From Vitellaria paradoxa (lineage: Eukaryota; Streptophyta; Magnoliopsida; Ericales; Sapotaceae): a stretch of DNA of 64,000 nt. Both the position numbers and the translations under genes were made by a program. Below, piece after piece: positions 47,780-58,875 of this stretch (its first letter is position 1; every line of letters starts with the position of its first letter). Under the pieces are notes generated by a model. The model was not told the DNA's origin and did no database searches. It saw nothing but the letters and a program-made list of their open reading frames with translations. The stretch is from assembly GCA_019916065.1 (NCBI GenBank), contig CM034238.1, forward strand, positions 24,481,246 to 24,545,245, written 5' to 3'.

Positions 47780-48803
47780 TTATGTTAGTAAATGACACAA
47801 GGGTCTGGAAATCTCGCTGAATGACTGAATAAATCTTCGATAGAACCCAGCATGCCCCAGGAAGGATCTGATATCCTTTACTGATTGAGGGGTGGGAAGC
47901 TTTTGTGTCAGTTCTATCTTAGCTTGATCTACCTGGATGCCATCTTTAGAAACTATGTGCCCTAATACTATGCCTTGTGTCACCATGAAGTGGCACTTTT
48001 CCTAATTAAGCACAAGGTTCTTTTTCCTCACATCGTGTTAAAACGAGATCAGGGTGTTGTAAACACTGCTCAAATGAGTCTCCATAAACAAAGAAATCAT
48101 CCATAAAGACTTCGACAATTTCTTCTACCATTTCACTAAATATACTAATCATGTAGTGTTGAAAGGTGGCAGGAGCGTTACACAGGCCAAACGGTATTCG
48201 TTTATATGCGAAGGTGCTAAAGGGACAAGTGAATGTAGTTTTGGATTGGTCCTCTAGAGCTACCTCTATTTGATTATAACCTGAATAGCCATCTAGGAAA
48301 CAATAGTATGCATGTCCAGCCACTCTTTCCAACACCTGATCTAAGAATGGAAGAGGGAAGTGGTCTTTTCTAGTAACTGCATTGAGTTTCCTATAATCAA
48401 TGCAGAGTCGCCAACCAGTTTGCACTCGCGTTGGGACTAGCTCATTGTTTTCATTTCGAACTACAGTAATACCTGACTTCTTAGGTACTACTTGAGTAGG
48501 ACTTACCCATTGGGAATCAGAAATTGGGTAAATTATCCCTACCTCAAGAAACTTTAATACCTCAGCCCGTACTACCTCTTTCATATTAGGATTGAGCCTT
48601 CTTTGCATTTGTCGGACTGGCTTGGCACCCTCTTCCAAATATATACGATGTGTGCAAAGGAGTGGACTTATACCTGTTAAGTCTGCCACAGACCACCCCA
48701 ATGCCTTCTTATGGGTTTGTAGAAGGTCTAGCAACGTGCGCTCTTGTTTAGTAGTTAATTCAGAGGAAATAACTACAGGGTATGTTTCGCTTTCACCTAG
48801 AAA
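47780..48803 (-). pseudogene. Reverse transcriptase domain of Athila-type pol, broken
   Basis: Copies the element RNA into DNA. Recognisable blocks in order are GWRLCIDYRKLNAVTRKDHF, CFLDGYSGYNQI (first catalytic Asp), IPFGLCNAPATFQ and VFMDDFFVYG (the YxDD box as FMDD, usual in Athila/Ty3). After a shift comes LGHIVSKDGI and FLGHAGFYRRFI, the thumb/connection. Relative to protease the frame changes at a T-run near 48803, then at an A-run near 48020, after which there is a TAG in place of Trp. The domain order and spacing are otherwise complete. Confidence 0.93.
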
Positions 48804-49794
48804 AACTAGGAGGTAAAGGTTTCCTATCAGGACTTGGGGCTTTCTCATTGGACGATTGAGCTTTATGCAGGAGTGGCCCCAAACTTTCAAACATTGGTAA
48901 CCAATTACCTATAGACATTATGGGGCAAACATCTAAGTAATCATAGATCATTCTACTCACTTTGCCATGGATCATAGGATCTCCCTTCTCCACATTGCAA
49001 CACAATATCCTTTCTAAAGGATCATAAAAAAATTCACAATCAATGTAATCTTGCACTATGGTCTCGACTACTTCTACTTCTTGAATCTCAGACACTTCTT
49101 TTGGTTGCTTAGTAACATGAAAAATGTTCGTTTCAAACTCAATATTACCAAACGACATCTTCATGGACCTATTCCTACAGTTAATTAAAGCATTTGAAGT
49201 TGCTAAGAATGGTTGTCCAAGAATTATTGGTGTTTGGTCTGGCGCGGATAAACTAGTGAGTGTTTGGGTATCAAGGATTATAAAATCTACTGGAAAGTAG
49301 AAGTTTTCCACTTGCACCAATACATCTTCAACTGTACCACGTGGGACCTTAATAGATCTATCAGCAAGTTGTAAAGTTACATGGGTAGGTTTTATCTCTC
49401 CCAAGCCCAGTTGTTCATACACTGAATAGGGGAGTAAGTTCACACCAGCTCCTAAATCAAGAAGTGCTCGACTAATAAAGAACTCCCCTATATAGCAAGA
49501 AATAGTAGGACAACCTGGGTCCTTATATTTCAGGGGAGTGCAACATTGAAGAATAGCACTTGCTTGTTCGGTTAGGAAAGCTTTTTCCTTAACATTTAGT
49601 CCCCTTTTTACAGTGCATAGCTCTTTCAAGAATTTTGCATAAATTGGGATTTGCTTAATTGCATCTAAAAGAGGTATATTGATTTTCATTTGTTTAAAGA
49701 CCTCTAGTAATTCAGCTGTTTGAGCTTCTTTCTTAGCTTTTAAGAGCCTTTGAGGGAATGGAGCTTTAGGGACGTACTCTCTGGGTACTAACAT
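48793..49794 (-). pseudogene. Protease region of Athila-type pol
   Basis: A 333-codon open frame starting MLVPREYVPKAPFPQRL. The linker (NIPLLDAIKQIPIYAKFLKE) and the retropepsin-like core RALLDLGAGVNLLPYSVYEQ (catalytic Asp about residue 113; Asp-Leu-Gly is normal for Athila) are followed by LQLADRSIKVPRG, PVDFIILD and PIILGQPFLAT. It releases Gag and Pol parts from the polyprotein. It is the longest unbroken coding stretch in the element. Gag lies upstream in another frame, overlapping it by seven bases across a purine-rich tract. Its end is an artefact of a one-base T insertion before RT. Confidence 0.88.
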
Positions 49795-51521
49795 TGGTTC
49801 TCCTTCTTTTCCTTTCGGTTCCTCTCTTTTTTCTCCTTCCTTTCCTCTTTCTCAAACTCTTCTTCTTCCATGATTATAGGTTGTTTTCCTTCCCTCCTAT
49901 TATCTTCCAACATCCGCTTAGATTCCAACTCTTCCCTAATCTCAACCATCTTAGGGTGTATGGTTTTATCAATGGTTTTACCACTCCTAAGCGTCGTGAT
50001 GTTTTGTACCTGCTCAATATTGCCAGGCATATTGGAAGACCCTTCAACATTTTTCACTTGGGTTGTTGGATTTGAATGTGGTTGAGCAGGGAATTGACCT
50101 TTAGGTTGTGCAGTTAAAGTTTGAGTTAAAAGAGTCAATTGCCCCTTAATATCATCCAAAGTTCTATTGTTTTGAGCCCAAAGTATGGATTGTGTGTTCA
50201 TAAACTGTTGAAGTGTTTCTTCTGTGGACCTCTTATTTGGGGGAATATATGGAGTATGATGTGAAGGTCCTGCATTCTGAGGCAATCCTGGATTAGTGAC
50301 GGGAACCTGAGGAGTTGGATGAGATGGAGTATGATAAGGTTGTGGCATTTGAGCTCCCTCATTTCTCCAACTGAAATTTGGATGGTTCCTCACAGCCGGA
50401 TTATATGTTTCGAAATACAGATTTCCTTCCAAATTTTGTCCAGGATATGGAGGTCGGTATTGGTTTATAGCATGGATAGGGAGTTCACTAGATAACTGAT
50501 TCTGCACAACTTCTCTACACATGGGCATACTAGGACAATCATCCATTCTATGAGATTGGCTATCGCAAGCTACACAATAGACATTCGCTACAGGCTCTTT
50601 AACTATTGGAGTGTCCTTTTTAATTTTAAGGGTCTAAATTTCTCGGGTCAACGTTGCTAGTTTGGCCTTAAGGTCATCAGTTTCATTCAAGTGATGCAAA
50701 CCTCGAATAGAAGAACCACTAGCATTCTAAGTATTATGAGATCCCGTGGTATCCCATGTTTGTGCATTTTTTGCTAAAAATTTGAAGTATTTATAAGCTT
50801 CTTCAGGAGTTTTATCATTAAACTGCCCATTGCACATTGTCTCCACAAATTGTTTTAATTGTGGCGTGAGTGATCCGTAAAAGATACTTGCTAGATGCCA
50901 AGCCTCAAAACCATGGTGAGGACAAGAATGTAGGAGAGTTTTAAATCTCTCCTAGCTTTGGTAGAACGTCTCACCATGTTGCGGAGCAAAGTTCAAAATC
51001 TGATGCTGTATTGTATCAGTTCTATTAGGTGGAAAGAATTTCTTTAGAAACTTAGCTTGCATTTCATCCCATGTGTGAATGGAATTAGATGGTAGAAATT
51101 CAAACCATCTAGCAGCCTTATCTTGAAGAGAAAATGGGAAGATCTTAAGGAATACTAACTCTAATGGGCATCCCTGATCCTTGATGGTGACATAAATGTT
51201 CCTAAAGTGAGTTAAGTGATCGTATGGATTTTCAGAATCCATACCATGGAAAGTAGGTAACAATTGGATCATTCTTGGTTTAAAATGAAAAGTGTGGTTT
51301 TCAGGCCACACTATATAGGATTCCGGAGTGTGCCTATTCTGTTGCAAGATATCCCTCATGGATCGCCTAGCTGCAACAGCTTGTTCCTCAGCCATTTCTA
51401 AGGTTGGATTAGAGGTTCTAAAATTTGGAGATTCTCCTAAAGAATTTTCAAGTTCAAAAAGAGGATTTAGAAACTCAGAACGTTCTAATTGACCCTCTTC
51501 ACTACGAGTCCAAAAGCTCAT
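49788..51521 (-). pseudogene. Gag of the Athila-type element, three in-frame stops
   Basis: One frame of 577 codons from the ATG at 51521. The retrotransposon Gag core is clear (LPTFHGMDSENPYDHLTHF, FPFSLQDKAARWFEFLP, FLKKFFPPNRT, then ERFKTLLHSCPHHGFEAW). A CCHC knuckle CVACDSQSHRMDDC (C-x2-C-x4-H-x4-C) is at 50535-50576. The C-terminus is Pro-rich, then Lys/Glu-rich. Three TAG stops interrupt it: for Trp at 50952-50954, and most likely for Gln at 50727-50729 and 50634-50636. Gag would form the cytoplasmic particle; this copy yields at best an N-terminal 189-residue piece. Confidence 0.92.
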
Positions 51522-51720
51522 AAGCTAAGAAAGCTAAACTAAATGAATGAACTATAGTCCAGACCAAAGACCTAGGTGTCTGGACCATTAAGTAAGGCTA
51601 TGGGACTTAGGAAATTTTTGGAAATTTTTAAGTTTTAGGTTTTTAAGTTTTTTTTTTATATAAAAAATAAAAAATAAAATCAATCCTAAGATTCTAATAA
51701 CCTAAAAACTAAGATTGGCT
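51522..51720 (-). other. Leader of the Athila-type element
   Basis: Between the primer site and gag. It contains a decayed TCCAGAC/GTCTGGACC pair (about 51558-51585) resembling the U3 TCCGGAC motif. No ORF. Confidence 0.6.
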
Positions 51721-51737
51721 CCCCGGCAACGGTGCCA
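51721..51737 (-). other. Primer-binding site for tRNA-Asp
   Basis: On the minus strand TGGCACCGTTGCCGGGG lies six bases after the 5' LTR. It is complementary to the 3' end of plant tRNA-Asp (which ends CCCCGGCAACGGCGCCA) with one mismatch. tRNA-Asp priming is usual for the Athila lineage. Confidence 0.85.
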
Positions 51738-51743
51738 AAAACT

Positions 51744-53333
51744 TGACCGCTATTAGAATGTGCGTCTAAACTAACCCTCAAGTGTAAAGGTGTACGGTGT
51801 AGTTTTAACTCGGTAAGTCCGAGGTCGAATCCACAAGGAACCTAAGTTATAGTTTCTAGGTTATCAAGAATGTTCAAAATTCAAAAGAAACTAGGAAATT
51901 TCAAAAGTTTTCTACCTAAATTCAAGAATTGGAAAGTTTAAAACATAATTAAACTTAAACAAGAATTAATAAAGAAAGTTGTAAGGAAAAGAAACTATTG
52001 AATGAAAAGATTTTGTAATTTCTTAAATACCTAATTAAGAATTCAGGATTTGAAGAAAATTTACTAACCTAATCAAGATTATAAGAAAAACAAGTAATTA
52101 CTTTAGTGAATTAACTTAATGAAATAAAACCCTTGATTTAACATTCAAGTTCAGGTGGAATGAAATCAATTTATGCTTATGCCTTAATAACCAATTAAAA
52201 TTTCACGTCAAAAGGAAAAGTTAATTGGAAGATGTATTCGTTAAAGTTCTTTTAAAACACAATACACAATTTCATATTCACATCTTATGGATTATGAAAT
52301 CGGAAAGATTTTTCTTTAGTAAGAACACTTGTGGTTTTCAAACCTTAAATTTTTTAATTTCAAGATTCTTAAAGAAGGTTCAAGTTTTAAAAACCTTTAT
52401 CAGTGATTACCGAAATATGATCAAAAGTTTCTGTTTTCAAAAATTTTGAAAATAGAAAAACCAGATTTGAAGAGTTTTCGTAGATGTTTACGCATTCACG
52501 TATTCATCTACAAAAACCTAGCACAAACACAAATCAACCATTCCGCCTTCCCTACGAAGTTAAATCAAGGAAAAGAAACCTACGTTATCATATTTAGAAA
52601 ACCCATTCACAATAACCTATTAATAAACAAAAAGCAAAGATTCTAGAAGAAGAAATCTGGAAAAAAAACTTATACTTGCAAGAAAATAACCTACTCTAAT
52701 GTTATATCAAGATTCATTCAAATAAAAAAATAAACATTCAATAAATAAGATATCTAGATGAAGAATGAATCAAAAACTATTATTAAAAACCAAAACATCA
52801 AATACCGTACTTCAATACATCAAAGGAACGATAAACAACGAACAAAATTGAAGCAACCCGAACAACGGCAACTAGAATCCTTGACATCATCTTCCAAAAG
52901 AATGAAAAAAATAAAGAATCTAAAACTGTAAAAATCTCTTGAAAAGTCAAAGGAAAAGAAGATGAGAAGTCCCCTAGAACGGCTGTTCAATGGGTATTTA
53001 TAACCCCCCAAGAGAAAGCCCTAAAATCGAGAAAATAAATTGCCTTCCGCGTGTCCAAGTGTCCGGACGGCAGTAGGCTCCAAGGGGGACTCTGCACTCA
53101 GGTGTCCTGAAGGTGTCCGGACACCCCCTTCCAGCACTTGCACCTTGAGCTATTCTTCGTCTTTTTCTTTGTTTTCAACGCTCCAAATTGCTTTTATTTC
53201 ATCGTTTTCACTACAATTAAGGAAAATAAACATAATTAGTTTTAGAAATTAATAAAAACATGAATTTAACAAGAAAATGCATGAATTTAAACTAAAACAA
53301 AGGTCTTGCACTTACACTTTTCAAGTGTGATCA
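51744..53333 (-). repeat. 5' LTR of the Athila-type element
   Basis: 1590 bp. On the minus strand it starts TGATCACACTTG. The palindrome GGTGTCCGGACACC is at 53112-53125 and a TATAAATA box at 52995-53002. The R/U5 stem-loop near 52473-52516 has one arm base changed. Near its end the conserved U5 phrase TCGACCTCGGACTTACCGAG is shared with the solo LTR at 54498. Confidence 0.93.
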
Positions 53334-53338
53334 TCCCA

Positions 53339-54497
53339 CCAATGACATTTTTGGATTCCTCATACCTAAAAATTGTAGGAGGAATTAGCCTGGTGGTGCC
53401 TCTAAGGGTCAAGACAATGGATTGGCTGACCCTGCCTCTATTTTGGCCAGTTCAGAGCAATAATTTTCAAGTAGATATAACTTGGTCCTGAAGAATCCAA
53501 ATTGAATCAAGTTTTTACCTAGTTGGTTTAATTCTCTCCAAAAAGTGCTTGGAAGGTCCTGAAAGCTCCCGAAAACTGTGCCAAAAATCTTAGAATTGCT
53601 TGAACTTATTAGGGCAAGACTCGAACATTGCGAATAAGGCCCAAACAAAGGGCATAAGCCAAATGGCCCTTTTTTTTCGCCTTGCCGCCCAAATCCTTGC
53701 CTCATAACTTTGTGGCAAATTTTTTTGCTTACCTTGAATTGTAAACGTGCTCACCTGACTTGTTTTATGATTCTAATCACCCGTAGCGCTGTGCAGATAT
53801 GGTTGCCTATTTTGTTGAGTAAAATTGGCTGCCAAACAGCCTTAGCAAAGATTCATGAGGTAAACTATTCACCTAACGAAACAGGCAACTCTTTTTGCTT
53901 GACGAAACGAGCAATTCTTTTTGCCCGTTCGAATGGGCAAAATTTTTGTTTGGCCAAAACTTCTATAAATAGGGGCCAACCCTTTCTCATTTTTTTCATT
54001 CAACACTCGATGCTCTCAAGTCAAGTCCAGAGCCTCTCTCTCTAGAAAAAGCTTGCATCGGTATAATTTTCTCTCTCTAGAAATATTTTTTTTTATTTTT
54101 TAATTCAATGTATTTACATAATTAGAATAGGATAATTTTAATTGTGTAAATAAAATTTTTTGTCAATGAAAGGTATCTGGATCATTATTCAAGTTTAGGC
54201 TGGACCTAACACATGATATTGATTGAATTTATCTAAGAGAAATTTTGTGAAATTCCAAACATCATTTATATATCATGTCTACTTCATACTAACATGTCAA
54301 ACCACGCCATAACATCTTTCTCGCATGCTATATCATGTTATAATACTGTGTTTACCATGTCATGCCATGTTGTGACTTCACTTTATCTTGCTAGGCCATT
54401 CCAAACATCATATCTGCCATGCTATGTCATGCTAACCATGTTATACCATATCATTGTCATTATATATCATGCTAACATGCCATATTGCCATGCTATG
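53339..54497 (+). repeat. LTR3 of the Tat-like element, segment 2
   Basis: Resumes LTR3 after the Athila-type insertion (CCAATGACATTTTTGG) and is collinear with LTR1 16823-18060. It includes a TATAAATAGGGGCC promoter box (about 53963) and the first part of the CATG satellite (54258-54497). It ends with the target CTATG of the next insertion. Confidence 0.75.
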
Positions 54498-56398
54498 TGA
54501 CTGCTTCTAAATATTGCATCTAAACTAACCCCTAAGTGTAAGGGTGTATGGTATAGTTTTAACTCGGTAAGACCGAGGTCGAATTCACAAGGAACTATGA
54601 GATTGAACACTAGGGTTTTCTTCATTCTTCTACCTACTGGTTTCGTTTTAAAAGACAAGAAAAGAAAATTGATTTTGAGTTTTAAAAAGTTTTGATTTAC
54701 TAACTACTAAAGTAAATAAACTAAATTGCAACAATTAAATTAAACTAAAATGAAAGCAATAACACTATGCATTCAAGATAATTTAAGATCTTGATTCAAC
54801 CTACAATTCTGGGTAAATACCTTATTCTCATGTTTGGATGTGATTATTATCTCAGTTTACAGCTCACGTTTAGAAAAAGTAAACCGGAAACATTTCATCG
54901 TGAAAACTTTAGTTTCCAAAGCATAGTTTTAAAATCACATTTAGGATAAATAAAACTGGAAAGATATTATCTTGAAAACATTCTTTGGTCCAGATCTCTT
55001 TTCTTTGATTTCAAAATATAAAGAAAGTTTTAATCATGTAATGTCATCAGGGATTTCAATGAAATATGATCGAGGTTAAACGTTTTCGAAGGCTTTGAAA
55101 ATCAAAAGAAAAAGAAAACCAAAAAACATATCTAAATCTATTTCATTTGTTTTCAAAGTATTAAGAAAGTTATAATCTTGTGTAGTTACTAGCGATTTCA
55201 AGAAAATATGATCAACTACACAAGTTTTCGAAGGTTTTGAAAACATTAGAAAATAGATTTAGGGAATAAGAACCCTAACATGCAACTTTTACGTTGCATG
55301 CTTGGATTCGATCACATTCAACTTTCAAATAAAGATTCGCCCATCATTGATGGGTTGAATCAATAATAAAAATTTAGTCTAACATGGATGAAATAATAAA
55401 ATCGTAAATGAAAAGAGAAAGCGAAAAGAAAATAAATTTTATTGAATAAAACAAAGCATGTACCATTTTTCCCAATGAATTAAACTCGAATCCAAAAGCA
55501 ATCAATCCAAAAACTCTTCAAAAACTAAATTTAAAACTCTTTACACAAATGGATTTTAATAAAAAACTAACCTAAAAATTATAGAGAAAAGCATAAGTGG
55601 GAATTCCCCTCGAACGGTTGTACACGTTCTTATTTTATAAGCAAGAAAGAATTCCCTAAAATTAACATAAATGTGTAGATCAGCCTACTGTGGTTCGGAC
55701 CACCCGTGGGGGTGTCTGGACCACAGTGTACTTTCTCTTCAATTTGTGTTTTGCTTCTAACAGCTTTTTGTCCTCAAATTTCAATGCGATTTTGACCCTG
55801 AAGATGATGGATTCAGGTTTTGGCTAAAACATAAAAGTTGTAGCCCTTCAAGTCTTCTTTCCAACCCAAAAAGAATCAGGTCAATCGAAGTTGTGAGCAA
55901 AATGTTATGGTTAAAAAACTAACAGGGTGTCAAGCTAGAACTTCAGCTGCACACCACTTCAACCATCTTGAACTTCAGACCATTTTCTTCTCCTCGGTGG
56001 CCATGGTAACTGATCTCATTCCTTGGGATGGCTCTTGGAATGTTGAGGAAGTTTTGAAAGTCATTGGACATATCGGCATTTTTATCTTCAAGTTGTTTTC
56101 TCCATGTGTGCCAAGTGTTCGGCGAAATGCCTCAAAAGATACCAAAGCCTATTCTTGCACTTCCTTACTCCAGCTTGCTTTGGTTCCGATCTGAACCACT
56201 CGTAAAGGTGTTTGGACCACAATAGTTTCTTCAGTCTGTTCACCACTACTTATTTTGATAATTTTCAGCTTTTCTCTGCATTTTGAAAATAAAATACCAT
56301 GAATTACAAAACATAACTAAAACTTTAAAATTAAATGAATAAATGCTTGATTTATATTTTAAATTATGCTTTGTAATTACACTTTTCAAGTGTAATCA
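54498..56398 (-). mobile_element. Solo LTR related to the Athila-type element (1.9 kb)
   Basis: Begins TGACTGC and ends TGTAATCA on the plus strand, flanked by a perfect 5-bp duplication CTATG (54493-54497 and 56399-56403) inside the CATG satellite. The uninterrupted satellite in LTR1 (about 18045-18080) shows the empty site. The first 110 bp closely match the U5 end of the 39625 LTR, and the end (CTTTTCAAGTGTAATCA) matches its U3 start, so orientation is minus. It has a TATA-like TTATAAAATAAG (about 55630), two TCCGGAC-type boxes (55692-55730 and 56187-56225) and an 11-bp stem pair CTTGTGTAGTT/AACTACACAAG (55177-55224). No internal region remains. Confidence 0.9.
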
Positions 56399-56403
56399 CT
56401 ATG

Positions 56404-58677
56404 CCATGTTATATCATGCCTTGACCATGCTATGCCATTCCAGTATGTTATATTATCATGTTATTTCATGCTACTATGCTCAATCACCATCTTACATCAT
56501 AGTATAATATGCTAGGATATCATTTACCATGCTAGCAAATGCTATAACATGCCATTCATCATGTTTTGACATACTGGCACATGCCTTGACATGTTAGAAT
56601 ATCATTTATCATGCTAGCACATGCTATGACATGCCATACATCATGTTTTGACATGTCTGCTTGTACCTTGACATGCTAGAACACATCTAGATATATAAAT
56701 ACACACCCACCAGGGTTGACGTAGACTTAGAAATCAAATGCTTACTAATCTAGAGCATTCACCTAATTGAGGGAGGCTCCACAGTCTGGGAATGACTTAA
56801 GACTGGCTAGGCCAATGAAGTCTAAGTTATGATGTCCCTTAGATATATTTGGCATGCATCCATGACTGTCATCCATGCTAGAATATAAATTATCATCACA
56901 TTCAACATGCCCATGGCATGCCTGATCATAGAAACTGAATCAATCATATCATATTAGGCTCCTAGGCCCTTCACATAGACTAGATCGTCATCACTAGGAA
57001 CTAAGCTCTCGATCTGAGTTGAGTTTTTTTCCCAATGATACTCACTTGCGTTAAGCGCATCCTTAGGAGCTGATCTCCTCATCAGAGTGAAGCTCCTCCC
57101 TTTAGTTATGCGTTAAGTGCTAACTATTCCTCTCTCATCTGGAGTGATGCTTCTTTTTGCAGTTATGCATTGGGCACTAACTGACTTTCTAATTAGGGAT
57201 ACGTAGACCTAATCCCTTAACAGGGTATGTAGGCAGCTTGAGCAGAAAGTTTGAGTCCAGTCACCACAACATGAAGCGTTGACTTGGAACTAAGCTCTTT
57301 TCCCTACTTAGATGCAAGGCATTAACCATCTTTTATCTGGAGCAAGGCTCCATTCCCAGTTGTACGCCAAGTGCTAACTATCTTTCTTGTTTGGAGTAAG
57401 GTTCCTGTCTCTGGTTAACAATTCCTCAGTTATGTGATAAGTACTAATTGTCTTTCTCCCAGTGGAGCAAGGCTCATTTCCTCTAGTTATGCATTAGGCT
57501 TTAACTATTCTCTCTTATCTAGAGCTTGGTTTCATTTCCCAGTTAAGCACGACTTGTTAACTATCTTTTATCATCTAGTGCAAAGCTCTTTTCCCAAGTT
57601 ATACGTGAAGCGCTAACTTTTATTTCAGTCTTAGAGTTAGGACTCTCATAGTAAAAATACAATTAGTCCTAACACATACATAGATTTAGGACTTTTTTTT
57701 CTTTTATCCCATCTCAAGAGTGATACTCTTTCACACTAAACCTGTATACAACATTGACCCTATCATACCTATTTGCACATCACAGCCATACTAGGCACTA
57801 TCCTAGAGCTATGTAAACCTGATCCCTTATTAGGGTACGTAAGTAGCTCGAGTAGATAGCTTGAGTGCGATTTTTACAATGTTCATAGACCATCTGCGTA
57901 GAACGCCATCCTATACTTTCACATCCAGCACTGTATAAGCCATTAACATATAATTTGGACCCCCTTAGATATGAACTATGTCGACCTAATTCCTCTACAG
58001 GGTATGTAGGCAACTCAAGCACATAGCTTGAGTCTGGTCACCTCAATCTTTATAGACCTTTTTCAATTCACACTTCATTCTCAAAACACACACACACACA
58101 CACACACTCATGCATAAGGATTACATAAGTCTACATGTATAACTCCACACAGCATATAGAATCCACTAGGATGCATCACTGCCACATAAGTAGATATTAC
58201 ACTACACTTACACACACGAGCTAGGCTCTACCACCTTGCATTTTATGCATCATTTGCATTCATGGTTGTATGCAAGTATCATTATAAACTGGAGTATTAT
58301 ATTATGAGATCACGACTACAAAGAGTGTAAAGGGACTTTGGATATCCTTAGGTATCCAGTTGTAATAGTTTTTGTACGTAGTTGAACCCCTGGTCCCACT
58401 TTCTCTAATTGCATATACTAGTCAAGAGTTAACAAAGAGGGCTTTTTTTTATCACATTTTAAAAAACATAAATCAAAATGCTTTTAGACTTAAAACTCGG
58501 GTTTCTCAACATACCCATTTTGAAAGTATTGGGTGATGACTCCTAGTCTTTGGATTTAGGCCTTATTTTCAAAATCAAAACATGCTTTCCATATTTAAGT
58601 GATCTTGGATGCACCATGTTGTAAGAAAGACTTATGACCCATGCTAGTCAACCCAGCGCGTGGATTTGGTTGCGGCA
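56404..58677 (+). repeat. LTR3 of the Tat-like element, segment 3
   Basis: Continues the CATG satellite (to about 56690) and the 3' half of the LTR, ending TTTGGTTGCGGCA at 58677. It carries TACGTAGG/TATGTAGG motifs at 57226, 57836 and 58003. Compared with LTR1 it is expanded by an extra minisatellite at about 57040-57620. A CA microsatellite occurs at about 58086-58108. Short ORFs are not genes. Confidence 0.7.
57040..57620. repeat. Minisatellite of TTAAGTGCTAACTATC phrases
   Basis: About eight degenerate units of roughly 60 bp combine GCRTTAAGYGCTAACTATC with CTGGAGYRARGCTCCT. It resembles the reverse complement of 35040-35560 in the solo LTR and the array at 37995-38420. It is largely absent from LTR1, so it expanded within LTR3 or contracted in LTR1. 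Confidence 0.7.
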
Positions 58678-58875
58678 CCTTTTAACTTAAACCAAAACTC
58701 AGGTTCCTCAACACACCCATTTTGAAAGTATTGAGTGGCGACTCTTAATCTCTGCAATAAGGCCCTATTTTAAAACTAAAAACATATTTTTATCATCTGG
58801 GCAATCTTAGATGCACCAAGTCACAATAAAGACTCACGTCCTATAGCTCGACCCTGGCGCGTGGATCCGTTCGCA
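58678..58875 (+). repeat. Tandem duplication of the LTR3 end (about 198 bp)
   Basis: Repeats the last 200 bp of the LTR (CCTTTTAACTTAAACC to GTGGATCCGTTCGCA) directly after the first LTR3 end at 58677. It matches LTR1 19397-19599 more closely than it matches the adjacent copy. The second end is followed by AAAAT, the probable TSD. Confidence 0.65.

Larger units (their letters stand above)
39625..53333 (-). mobile_element. Athila-type Ty3/gypsy retrotransposon, 13.7 kb
   Basis: LTRs at 39625-41227 and 51744-53333 begin TGACCGC and end TRATCA. The element is flanked by a perfect 5-bp duplication TCCCA (39620-39624 and 53334-53338). Coding sequence is on the minus strand, so 51744-53333 is the 5' LTR. 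The order gag, PR, RT, RNase H, IN, env-position gene, the tRNA-Asp primer site and the absence of a chromodomain identify the Athila lineage. The LTRs differ by about 50 substitutions plus a 12-bp deletion (hand count), mostly transitions. It is not autonomous: gag-pol has many stops and frameshifts. Confidence 0.93.
16113..58875 (+). mobile_element. Compound Tat/Ogre-like element with three LTRs and nested insertions
   Basis: The order is LTR1 (16113-19599), internal region 1 (19600-27735), truncated LTR2 (27736 to about 28952), internal region 2 (about 28953-38889) and LTR3 (38890-58875, split by two insertions). LTR2 and LTR3 both follow a purine-rich tract and begin TGTWRA; LTR1 instead follows unrelated DNA. 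The outer flanks are ACAAT (16108-16112) and AAAAT (58876-58880), a TSD with one change. Only Gag remnants are coding-like; no protease, RT or integrase motif is visible, which fits a TR-GAG/LARD-type non-autonomous element of the Tat lineage. Pol too decayed to see by eye remains possible. Confidence 0.65.
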
